Assembly (NCBI GenBank): GCA_945869735.1
Contig: CAMBPQ010000007.1
Span: 1-64,000 of the forward strand
DNA: 64,000 bases
Source: Planctomicrobium piriforme
Lineage (GTDB): Bacteria > Planctomycetota > Planctomycetia > Pirellulales > UBA1268
Direction of reading: 5' to 3'
The notes below the pieces were generated by a model. It was not told where the DNA came from. It was given only the letters and a program-made list of their open reading frames with translations, and did no database searches. Made by a program: the position numbers and the translations under genes. Positions 30,149 to 38,539 of this stretch are shown here, piece by piece; positions within the stretch are counted from its first letter, which is position 1, and each line of letters starts with the position of its first letter.

Positions 30149-31027
30149 ATGGCCAGCGACACTTCCGAAACGATCTGTCATACCGACTCGGCCCACCATG
30201 TGCGGGCCCGGATCGTGTCTCATGACCAGGTCGCAGAAGCGACGTGGAGGATCCGGATCGACTGCCCTGAGATCGCGGCCCAGGCGGTGCCGGGCCAGTT
30301 TGCGATGCTGCGGATTCCCGACCGCACTGATCCGCTGCTCGCCCGTCCGTTGGCGGTCTACGACACGTTCAGCGACGGCGTCGGAATCCGCTATGCCGAC
30401 TTCATCTACCTCGTGCACGGCCGGTTCACCACGGCCCTGTCGGCGGCCCGTCCCGGAGACGAACTCACAGCGTGGGGGCCGCTCGGCAACGGCTTTTGGC
30501 TGCCGCCCGCTGAGCACCTGGTGCTCGTGGCCGGCGGCATTGGTCAGACGGCCCTCTTCGCTCTGGCACGCGAGCGACTTGGGAAGGCCCGCTACGGTCT
30601 GCCCCACCGCGACCCGCCGGCCGCCCGGCAGGTGACGTTTTGCTGGGGAGCCCGACATGCGGGCATGTTCGCCGACGTGAAGGATTTTCGCGGCGCTGGA
30701 TGCGACGTGCACTTGGCGACACTCGACGGCTCGAAAGGCACGAAGGGCACGGTCGTCGATCTGCTCGACACGCGGTTCGCCGGCGGGATCGATGCAGCGA
30801 CCACCCGCATTGCCTGCTGCGGCCCGGAGCCGATGATGGCCGCGGTGTCGCGGTGGGCCCATGCCAGGGGTGTGCCATGCGCCGTGTCGCTCGAGACGCC
30901 GATGGCGTGCGGCATCGGCATCTGCTTCACGTGCGTGGCCCGGATCCGCGACGCCGATGGCGGCTGGGACTACCGCCGCACCTGCGTCGAAGGGCCGATC
31001 TTCGACGCGGAATGCGTCGAGTGGTGA
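30149..31027 (+). CDS. pyrK: Dihydroorotate dehydrogenase electron transfer subunit (PyrK-like)
   Basis: PGQFAMLRIPDRTDPLLARPLAVYD FAD region; CCGPEPMMAAVSRWA; ETPMACGIGICFTCVARI…RTCVEGPIFDAECVEW 2Fe-2S region. Confidence 0.9.
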   Translation: MASDTSETICHTDSAHHVRARIVSHDQVAEATWRIRIDCPEIAAQAVPGQFAMLRIPDRTDPLLARPLAVYDTFSDGVGIRYADFIYLVHGRFTTALSAARPGDELTAWGPLGNGFWLPPAEHLVLVAGGIGQTALFALARERLGKARYGLPHRDPPAARQVTFCWGARHAGMFADVKDFRGAGCDVHLATLDGSKGTKGTVVDLLDTRFAGGIDAATTRIACCGPEPMMAAVSRWAHARGVPCAVSLETPMACGIGICFTCVARIRDADGGWDYRRTCVEGPIFDAECVEW

Positions 31028-31059
31028 AACTCTGCGGCACTCGACCGCATTCGACTTTT

Positions 31060-31205
31060 GTGGACCGCCGGCTCGGGTGCGGCAAAAGTCTCGTCGCCGG
31101 GGCGAGGATACGCCCAAGGCTCCTCGAGCGTTCGCCGACCCCTGTGCCTCCCTCCTCCAAGCTGCCGGCTCGCCGCTCGACCAAAAGCAGATGCGCTTGA
31201 GCGAC
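31060..31205. repeat. Dispersed repeat family 2, copy A
   Basis: TCGTCGCCGGGGCGAGGATACGCCCAAGGCTCCTCGAGCGTTCGCCGACCCCTGTGCCTCCCTCCTCCAAG…; near-identical to 36631-36735. Confidence 0.85.
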
Positions 31206-31220
31206 ACGGCGCACGGCGAG

Positions 31221-31541
31221 TCAGGCCTTCGTCGCTGCCTTGCGTCCCTTGACCGCCGGCTTGCTGGCGACAGTGCCTTTCTCGGCGTTTTTGATGCGTG
31301 CCGAGATCCGCGACTTGATGCGGGCCGCGCGGTTGCGGTGGATCGTGCCCAATGAGGCGGCACGGTCGGTGGACTTCGTCATGCCCTTGAACTGTTCCTT
31401 CGCCGTAGCGACGTCGCCGCCGGTGATCGCCTCGAGAACCTTGCGGATCTTCGACCTGATCTCCGACTTGACGACGCGGTTCTGCTCACGATCGCGGAGA
31501 TTCTGACGATGACGCTTCTTGGCACTGGCCGAATGGGGCAT
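31221..31541 (-). CDS. rpsT: 30S ribosomal protein S20
   Basis: MPHSASAKKRHRQNLRDREQNRVVKSEIRSKIRKV. Confidence 0.95.
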   Translation of the reverse strand: MPHSASAKKRHRQNLRDREQNRVVKSEIRSKIRKVLEAITGGDVATAKEQFKGMTKSTDRAASLGTIHRNRAARIKSRISARIKNAEKGTVASKPAVKGRKAATKA

Positions 31542-31570
31542 TCCGAAATCCTCGAAAAGGGCGCTCGATA

Positions 31571-31632
31571 AAATGGGGGTCGGGAACGAACCCGACCGGA
31601 TAAAGTGGGGGTCGGGAACAGCCCCGACCGGC
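31571..31632. promoter_or_regulatory. Duplicated hairpin motif between rpsT and the upstream TPR gene
   Basis: Two ~31-nt tandem units, each with a perfect 7-bp stem: GGTCGGGaacgaaCCCGACC (31578-31597) and GGTCGGGaacagcCCCGACC (31610-31629). Confidence 0.6.
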
Positions 31633-31657
31633 GGACGGCCCGTGCCCCGGGGGCGGG

Positions 31658-33094
31658 TCAGCCGTCGACACCTTTATCCTTCGCCGACCCCAACTTGTCC
31701 AGACGTTGGGCCACATCCCGGTATCCGAAGTCGAGTCCGGCCAGCAAGGAGAGGTATTTCCGGGCTGCATCGACGTCGTCGAGCCCCGAGGCGAGCACGC
31801 CCGCCCGGTAGAGGGCCCGCTTGCGGAGTTCCATTTCGCGGTCGCCCAGCGCCTCGACGGCGGCCTGATAGTTTTGCATGGCGAGCTGATACTGTTTGAT
31901 TTTCTGGAAGCATTCACCCAGTTCCAGCGCCACCGCCCCGCGTCGCCGGGTGTCCTGCATCGATTCCTGGAAGCAACGGATCGCCTCCGCGAAGTTGCCG
32001 GCGGCCTTGAGACGCGTCGCCAGTTCGTACCTCCAAGTGAGGTTCTCGGGATAGCGGCTGCACCGCGACGCGTAGACCTCGATCTCCTGCTTGAGCTGGG
32101 TTGACCGCAGTCGTTCGACGGCCGCGCGGTTCTCGGGGGTGTCGTCGGTCTCGAGCCGTTTCTCGGCGAGCATCACCTTCTGCTTGCCCCAGCGGAGGTG
32201 GCGATCCTCGACATGCTCTCGCACCTTGAGTTCGTTACCGGAGGCGGCGAGCGCGTTGGCGAGCACCCGCTCGGCCTCACCGATCGAACCGTCGCGTTCC
32301 AGAAGATCGGCGAGTTCGAGGTGGGAGTCGATGTCGGCCGGATTCTGCGCGAGGGTCTGCTTGAGTTCGGCGATCCGGCCGCCGGCCATGGCGGCATCGT
32401 TGGGCTTGGCCGCGCCGCCGGGCTTGCCGCCGCCGGACGTGCGGCCCACCATGCCATGCCCGGCAACGATCGTCTTCTCCACCGACAGCCGCGCGATCTC
32501 CCGTTCCGACTCCTCCGCTAGCCCCTTCGTTCGCGAGATTCTCCGCCAGCACTCGATCGCCTGGTCGAAGTGACCCTGGTTGGCGGCGAACCGAGCGCAT
32601 TGCCGGTTTACCTCAGGGTCGGCGGGCGATGCGTCGAGGGCAGCCCGCAGATGAACAGACTGGGCGTCGTAGAACATCAGGTTGCCGCAGGCCTCGGCCA
32701 TCGCCAGGAAGCAGGCGTGGTCGGATGGATTTGCCTTGATGATCTCGACGCCCTGCTTGACGACGTCGCGCCATTGGGCCGATGCGGCGAGTTTCTTAAG
32801 CATCGCCCGGGAACCTGCGGAGAAAAAAGACGTCAGGCTGCCAGCTTTCTTCGCCCCGAACTTCCGCTTGAGTGCGGCCAGGAGCGACTGCAGAAAGATG
32901 GCGTTGCCCGGATCACCGGCCGCGCAGAGCGAAAACATGTCGACCGCGTAGTTGGCGTTGGTCTGCAGGGCTTGAGCTCCCCGCTGGTAGCACTGCATCA
33001 ACCTCGACCGCTCGCCGGGCGAAAGCGCTACCATAGACGGGGTCGATGAAGGATCGACCGGGCCCGGGGTTGCCGCAGTGGACTCATTCGCCAT
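31658..33094 (-). CDS. TPR-repeat protein
   Basis: 478 aa from MANESTAATPGPVDPSSTPSMVALSPGERSRLMQCYQRGAQALQ; TPR helices throughout. Confidence 0.82.
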   Translation of the reverse strand: MANESTAATPGPVDPSSTPSMVALSPGERSRLMQCYQRGAQALQTNANYAVDMFSLCAAGDPGNAIFLQSLLAALKRKFGAKKAGSLTSFFSAGSRAMLKKLAASAQWRDVVKQGVEIIKANPSDHACFLAMAEACGNLMFYDAQSVHLRAALDASPADPEVNRQCARFAANQGHFDQAIECWRRISRTKGLAEESEREIARLSVEKTIVAGHGMVGRTSGGGKPGGAAKPNDAAMAGGRIAELKQTLAQNPADIDSHLELADLLERDGSIGEAERVLANALAASGNELKVREHVEDRHLRWGKQKVMLAEKRLETDDTPENRAAVERLRSTQLKQEIEVYASRCSRYPENLTWRYELATRLKAAGNFAEAIRCFQESMQDTRRRGAVALELGECFQKIKQYQLAMQNYQAAVEALGDREMELRKRALYRAGVLASGLDDVDAARKYLSLLAGLDFGYRDVAQRLDKLGSAKDKGVDG

Positions 33095-33245
33095 GGTGGG
33101 GGACAATTGGAGGGATGGGACGCGGCGTACTCCGCCTCCGGGGCCGCCTGGCCGCCGATGGTAAGGAGCAAGCTTGGAGTGTAGTGCCCTCAGCAGGGCC
33201 GACAAACACCGGTCCCTTTCGGACCCTGGATCCTTAACTTTCCAC

Positions 33246-34817
33246 ATGCAACCCGATGCCACGCGAAATCCCGGCCCTGTTTCCTTCGTGGGAGCCGGTC
33301 CTGGCGCCCCAGACCTGCTGACGCTGCGGGCCGCCGAGCGGCTGCGGGCCGCCGACGTGATCGTGCATGACGCGCTGGTGCCACAGCGGCTGCTCGACGA
33401 GATCAATCCGACGGCGGAGCGCATCGCCGTCGCGCGCGAGGAGGCGGCGCGGCCGAACCCCGGTGTTGCGACGGGACGGCTCTTGGCACGGCTCGCGCTG
33501 GAGGGCCGCACTGTGGTGCGGCTCAAGGGGGGCGATCCCACCGTCTTTGCGCGGCTCACTGAGGAGCTCGAGCCCCTTCGCCAGGCCGGCATCCGCATCG
33601 AGTTCGTTCCAGGCGTGACCGCGGCGCTCGCCGCGGCGTCCGCCGCCGGTATACCCCTCACGACCCGGGATGCCGCGTCGAGCCTGACGATCGTCACGGG
33701 ACGGGAAGCTGACGACAAGGCTGAGGGAGTCGACTTTCGCGCACTGGCCGCGCTGCCCGGCACGCTGGCGGTCTACATGGGTGTCGAACAGGTGGCCCGC
33801 TGGTCGCAGGAGCTCCTCCGCGCGGGCATGCCCGGCGACACGCCCGTCACGATCGTGAGCCGCTGTTCCTGGCCCGATCAACGGATCATGACGACCACGC
33901 TGGCGTCGTGTGTCGCCGATTGCACGCGGCAGAGCTGGCAGTCGCCGGCGGTCGCGGTGATCGGCCAGGCGGCATCCGCCGCCGTGGCCGCCACAGGTCC
34001 GCTGAGCGAACGGCTCGTGCTCGTGACCAGGCCCGTCGGGCAGGAGACAGAACTCGCCGCCGCCGTCCGCGCCGCCGGTGGCGAATGCATCCATGTGCCG
34101 GTGATCCGCATCGCTGATCCACCCACATGGCAGCCGGTCGACGACGCGATCGCCCGCGCCGACACCTACGACTGGATCGTGTTCGCGAGCGGCAATGGTG
34201 TCCGCGGGTTCCTCCGCCGGCTGCGGGCCGCCGGCCTCGACGGCCGGGCGCTGGGTACCGCGCGGCTTGCCGCCATCGGCCCGGCCACGCGGCGGCAGCT
34301 TGAGGAGGCTGGATTCCACTGCGATCTCACCCCCCAGACCTTCCGCTCCGAAGGGCTGGCGGCCGCACTGGCTGGCACCGCACGACGCGGCCGCTTCCTG
34401 CTGGTCCGCGCTGACAAAGGCCGCGACGTGCTGCGGTGTGAACTTGAGTCGCTGGGGCACCACGTCGACGAGGTCGTAGCGTACGAGAGCCAGCCGGTCG
34501 AGGCGCTCACCGCGGACATAGTCGGCACGATCGACCGCCTCCACATCGACTGGATCACGCTCACGAGTTCGTCGATCGCCGAGGCCGCCATTCGGCTGTT
34601 TGGCGACCGGATGCGGCACTGGAAGATTGCGAGCATCAGTCCGGTCACCTCGGCCACGCTCACCCGGGCAGGGTGGCAGCCGACGGTGGAGGCGGCCGAG
34701 GCGACCGTCGGCGGCGTCGTGGAGGCGATCCGCGGCTGGGAGGCCGCCACGGCAGGGGTTCGCCCGCCCGCAGAGTCGCCCGAGACGGCGAATCTTCCCC
34801 CGTCGCGCCGCGACTGA
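33246..34817 (+). CDS. cobA-hemD: Fused uroporphyrinogen-III C-methyltransferase / uroporphyrinogen-III synthase
   Basis: VSFVGAGPGAPDLLTLRAAERLRAADVIVHDALV, RLKGGDPTVFARLTEE (SUMT); LVTRPVGQETELAAAVRAAGGE…DWIVFASGNGVRGF (HemD). Confidence 0.93.
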   Translation: MQPDATRNPGPVSFVGAGPGAPDLLTLRAAERLRAADVIVHDALVPQRLLDEINPTAERIAVAREEAARPNPGVATGRLLARLALEGRTVVRLKGGDPTVFARLTEELEPLRQAGIRIEFVPGVTAALAAASAAGIPLTTRDAASSLTIVTGREADDKAEGVDFRALAALPGTLAVYMGVEQVARWSQELLRAGMPGDTPVTIVSRCSWPDQRIMTTTLASCVADCTRQSWQSPAVAVIGQAASAAVAATGPLSERLVLVTRPVGQETELAAAVRAAGGECIHVPVIRIADPPTWQPVDDAIARADTYDWIVFASGNGVRGFLRRLRAAGLDGRALGTARLAAIGPATRRQLEEAGFHCDLTPQTFRSEGLAAALAGTARRGRFLLVRADKGRDVLRCELESLGHHVDEVVAYESQPVEALTADIVGTIDRLHIDWITLTSSSIAEAAIRLFGDRMRHWKIASISPVTSATLTRAGWQPTVEAAEATVGGVVEAIRGWEAATAGVRPPAESPETANLPPSRRD

Positions 34818-34926
34818 TTCCGGCAGCGTTGGTGCAGAGCTCGGCGGCCGCGGGTCGATAGACCCGACGACGAGGGTTGGTGATGTCCTCGGAAGGAACA
34901 TCGCCGCCAAACCGAGGGGATGTCGC

Positions 34927-35652
34927 ATGATCCGGTCGAAGGTGCCCGCGACGCTGGTGATCTGTGGCACGACACCGCGGCAGTCGGCCACCGCGGGCGG
35001 GGCAACCTGGCTTCAGGCCACGCGGTCGCTCCCTGTGACGTGGCTCGTGGGGATCGGGGTTTTGGGTGACGTCGCGGCGGCCATCGGTCGTCACGGTGGC
35101 GGCAACGATATCGCCCTCGACATTCCCCCGGCGGCATGCGGTTCACGCGCAAAGCTTCGTGATCTACTGGTTCGTGCCCGCAACGAGGCACCGGGCGTGT
35201 CGGCGGTCGTGCTCCGTGGGCCGACACCCTTGGCCAACCGCACCCTGCTGGTGGAGTTGGGGGTCTCCGTGGCACTCGTCAACTCGTTCGAGGACGACAG
35301 CCGCGGGAGCCGCCGCCCCGCGCCCCGTGATTGGCCCTGCCGCAACACCGTCTGGGGACTCTGGGAAGTGCTCGTTCGACCGCACCGCCCACGGGGCATC
35401 ACCGGCTGGCTTGGTCTCGGCGGGATGCCGACGCCGAAGGCCGGTGGCATGCACGTGCTGCGGACCGAAGGAGTGACGGCCGGCAGCAGACACGAAGCCT
35501 TCATGACGCCCCGCCTCGACCGCTGGATGGCCTGGGCCGCACACCGCGTGTCGGCGGGCACCGTTGTCGTCACGGGCCTTTCCGATCTGCCAGCCGCGAT
35601 CGCTGGCACAGGCCGGCAGCCGCTGCCGGGGTCGGTACTCCGCGCGGCGTGA
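34927..35652 (+). CDS. Conserved hypothetical protein
   Basis: 241 aa from MIRSKVPATLVICGTTPRQS; no recognised family. Confidence 0.6.
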   Translation: MIRSKVPATLVICGTTPRQSATAGGATWLQATRSLPVTWLVGIGVLGDVAAAIGRHGGGNDIALDIPPAACGSRAKLRDLLVRARNEAPGVSAVVLRGPTPLANRTLLVELGVSVALVNSFEDDSRGSRRPAPRDWPCRNTVWGLWEVLVRPHRPRGITGWLGLGGMPTPKAGGMHVLRTEGVTAGSRHEAFMTPRLDRWMAWAAHRVSAGTVVVTGLSDLPAAIAGTGRQPLPGSVLRAA

Positions 35653-35665
35653 GGCCCGGCGTGGG

Positions 35666-35902
35666 TCAGGCCCTGGCCCGCGGGTTGATCGACCAACTCA
35701 GGTAGGCGACCAGCAGACCTGCCAGGATGAAGCCGATGTCGGCGGCCACGCTCGTTCGCTGGAACGGGAACGCGACCGCGAGATCAGCCACAAACAGGAT
35801 GACGACCACGCCCGAGATGATCAGGCCGGCGAGGGAGAGCACGTTCGACACGCGGGTAGACTTCCGGATTCGCCAAGGTTTCTTTCGAGAAGACAATTCC
35901 AT
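35666..35902 (-). CDS. Small two-TM membrane protein
   Basis: MELSSRKKPWRIRKSTRVSNVLSLAGLIISGVVVILFVADLAVAFPFQRTSVAADIGFILAGLLVAYLSW. Confidence 0.7.
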   Translation of the reverse strand: MELSSRKKPWRIRKSTRVSNVLSLAGLIISGVVVILFVADLAVAFPFQRTSVAADIGFILAGLLVAYLSWSINPRARA

Positions 35903-36004
35903 ACCATACCCGCTGCCGCACGGGGAGGCAGGGGCCTCAGAGTGCCGCTGCGGCGTCGGCTCCATGCCCGTGAGTTTCCCCCCGTTCCTCCCCAGCCATT
36001 CCCC

Positions 36005-36511
36005 GTGAACCCGTCACGCCCGAGTATCGCCGTCTACATCGGATCGTTCGATCCGATCACGCTGGGCCACCTCGACGTGATCGGGCGGGCCAGCCAGGTC
36101 TTCGAGACAATCGTCGTCGGGGTGGGTATCAATCCTGACAAGCAGCCGCTGTTTTCGCTCGAGGAGCGGGTACAACTCGTGAAGTCGGCGGTGAAGTGTT
36201 TTGGCAACGTCAGGGTGGAGCTCTTCAGCGGGCTTTCGGTCGCCTTTGTGCGGGCGCAGGGGGCCCATGTCTTGCTCCGCGGAGTGCGTTCGCTCACCGA
36301 CATCGAGGCCGAGTTCACGATGACGCTTGCCAACCGCAAGCTCGACCCGTCGGTGGAGACGATCTTCCTGATGGCCGACTCCGCCTTCTCGCACATCTCG
36401 TCGTCGCTGCTCAAGCAGATCACTCCGCTGGCCGACGACGACGCGCTGCTGCGATTCGTGCCGCCGATTGTTGTCGCGGCCCTGCGGGCGAAGCTCACCG
36501 ACTGCGGGTGA
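36005..36511 (+). CDS. coaD: Pantetheine-phosphate adenylyltransferase (GTG start)
   Basis: IAVYIGSFDPITLGHLDVIGRAS, LLRGVRSLTDIEAEFTMTLANRKLDPSVETIFLMAD. Confidence 0.96.
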   Translation: MNPSRPSIAVYIGSFDPITLGHLDVIGRASQVFETIVVGVGINPDKQPLFSLEERVQLVKSAVKCFGNVRVELFSGLSVAFVRAQGAHVLLRGVRSLTDIEAEFTMTLANRKLDPSVETIFLMADSAFSHISSSLLKQITPLADDDALLRFVPPIVVAALRAKLTDCG

Positions 36512-36599
36512 CGCGTCGACTCACCCGCCGATTGGAGGCGGACCCGGCGGATGCGTTGAGAGCGCATCCAACTGACGTGTCTCGCCGGCTCGCGGGCGG

Positions 36600-36735
36600 C
36601 CAAAGTCGCCGCTGCGCGGTCCTGCGGATTGTCGCCGGGGCGAGGATACGCCCGAGGCTCCTCGGCCGTTCGCCGACCCCCTTGCCTCCCTCCCCAAGGT
36701 GCCGTCTTGCCGCTCTCACAAAAGAGGGTGCGTTT
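36600..36735. repeat. Dispersed repeat family 2, copy B
   Basis: TTGTCGCCGGGGCGAGGATACGCCCGAGGCTCCTCGGCCGTTCGCCGACCCCCTTGCCTCCCTCCCCAAG…; aligns with 31085-31200. Confidence 0.85.
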
Positions 36736-37807
36736 AGTTGGGGCTGGCAGGGCTTGTGCCGCCCTCGAAGTGGCGGCGGAGGTAACGGGCCCGTTCGATG
36801 TTGCGGTCCTTGGTGTCGAGTTCCACGCCCCGGAGTTTCTGGAGGTGGGCCGGCTGGGTGCGGATAAGGAGCGAGTTGATGTCGGCGATCTTGACGTCGC
36901 CGATCAGCCCCAAGAGCACTCCCATGCGGACCCGCGAGAGAAGCTGCATCGTTTCCTCGGCCGTGATCGTCTGCGCTGTCCGGAGGATGCCGTAGGCGCG
37001 GCTCACCTGGTCGTGGACGTTTTGCTGCGTCTCGCGTACGAGGAACTCCCGGGCCCGCCGCTCGTAGTCGATGAGCACGGGCACCACGTCTCCCACCTGC
37101 TCCACGAGTTCCTCCTCGGTCTTGCCGAGCGTGGTCTGGTTGGAGATCTGGTAGAAGTCGCCCATCGCCTGCGAGCCCTCGCCATACAGACCGCGGACGG
37201 CCAGCGAGATCTTGTGCAGGCTGCGAAACACCTTGTCGATCTGCCGCGTGATCACCAGCGCCGGCAGGTGGAGCATGACGCTGACGCGGATACCGGTGCC
37301 GACGTTGGTGGGGCAGGCAGTGAGATAGCCCCACCGCGGATGGAATGCGTAGGGCACCACGCGGCCGATCTGGTCGTCGACCACCTTGATCTGCTCCCAC
37401 GCCCCGCGGAGGTCGAGGCCGCTGTGCATGCACTGGATGCGGAGATGATCCTCCTCGTTGATCATCAGGCTGACTTGCTCAAGCCCGTCGATCGCGACGC
37501 CCCGCGCGCCCTGCGCATCGGCGTGCTCGCGGCTGATCAACTGCCTTTCGACGAGGAGCTGCCGATCGATCTCCTCCAGTCGTCCGACGTCGATGTATTC
37601 GAGCTGACTGCCGACGGGCGCTGCCGCGATCCGCTCACGGAGAAATCGCTCCGCTTCGGCGCGGTCCTGCTCCGACATCCGGCTGACGAACGGATGCTGC
37701 GCCACGTTGCGGGCGAGGCGGACGCGACTGCTCATCACGATGTCCGACTCCGGGCCGGTGCCGCGGAGCCATTCGCCAACGGCGTCGGTGAGTGAATCAA
37801 GTTTCAT
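36734..37807 (-). CDS. mcsB: Protein arginine kinase McsB-like (ATP:guanido phosphotransferase)
   Basis: DIVMSSRVRLARNVAQHPF, CPTNVGTGIRVSVMLHLPAL, VRGLYGEGSQAMGDFYQISNQTTLG. Confidence 0.95.
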   Translation of the reverse strand: MKLDSLTDAVGEWLRGTGPESDIVMSSRVRLARNVAQHPFVSRMSEQDRAEAERFLRERIAAAPVGSQLEYIDVGRLEEIDRQLLVERQLISREHADAQGARGVAIDGLEQVSLMINEEDHLRIQCMHSGLDLRGAWEQIKVVDDQIGRVVPYAFHPRWGYLTACPTNVGTGIRVSVMLHLPALVITRQIDKVFRSLHKISLAVRGLYGEGSQAMGDFYQISNQTTLGKTEEELVEQVGDVVPVLIDYERRAREFLVRETQQNVHDQVSRAYGILRTAQTITAEETMQLLSRVRMGVLLGLIGDVKIADINSLLIRTQPAHLQKLRGVELDTKDRNIERARYLRRHFEGGTSPASPN

Positions 37808-38387
37808 TGGTTGGAGTGTCCGCCTTGGGGGTGGCTGCGTCGCGTCCGGTGCCGCCGAGCCAGCGGTCCTCGATGCGGCGAATGGCATCGCGGCTTTCGC
37901 GGGCCTTCTCGTAGTCTTCGCACGTGATCGCCTCTTGCATGCTGCGCCGCAGACCGATCACGCCGGTAAGTTCCTCGGTGCCTTCCGGCAGCGTCGCGGC
38001 CTCGGCCGCGGCCCGCTCGGGCTTCCGGCCGGTGTGCTGGGTTGCGCCGTGGATGTTGGCGATCAACGGCTCGAGTTCCTTCTCGAAATGGACGTAGTCG
38101 TGCGGGCAGCCCAGCCGGCCCTGATTGCGGAACTCGAAGAAGGTGATGCCGCACATCGGGCAGGCCTTCTTGTCGAGGAGGGCGAGTTCGTCGGCCGTCT
38201 GGCCGACGGTGAGCGGTCCCGTCAGGCCGCCGGCCGAGGGCTTGTCCTCGTCATCCCCCTCCGCGGCCTCCGACTGGTTGAGGTAGGTGCGGGCATGGTC
38301 CTCGCAGAGGTGCAGTTCGCGGACTTCCCCCGTCTCTAGTTCGGTGATGTGAAACACCGCCTGCTTGTCGCACTGTTGACACTTCAT
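37797..38387 (-). CDS. mcsA: McsA-like UvrB/UvrC-motif protein with Cys clusters
   Basis: MKCQQCDKQAVFHITELETGEVRELHLCEDHA; CPMCGITFFEFRNQGRLGCPHDYVHFEKELEPLIANIHGATQHTGRKP; overlaps mcsB. Confidence 0.9.
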   Translation of the reverse strand: MKCQQCDKQAVFHITELETGEVRELHLCEDHARTYLNQSEAAEGDDEDKPSAGGLTGPLTVGQTADELALLDKKACPMCGITFFEFRNQGRLGCPHDYVHFEKELEPLIANIHGATQHTGRKPERAAAEAATLPEGTEELTGVIGLRRSMQEAITCEDYEKARESRDAIRRIEDRWLGGTGRDAATPKADTPTNET

Positions 38388-38539
38388 GGCTCTCTCCTGA
38401 CGGACCGGTTGAATCATAGCGGGTCGGGCCACGGTGGTCGCCCTCGGTGCACACGGCAGCGTGTTGTTGGCCTTCGGCCTCGGGGGTAGTCTCTGTCGGA
38501 TCCGGTCGCCACCGCGTCTTCCCGTCGCACGCCCCCTCC

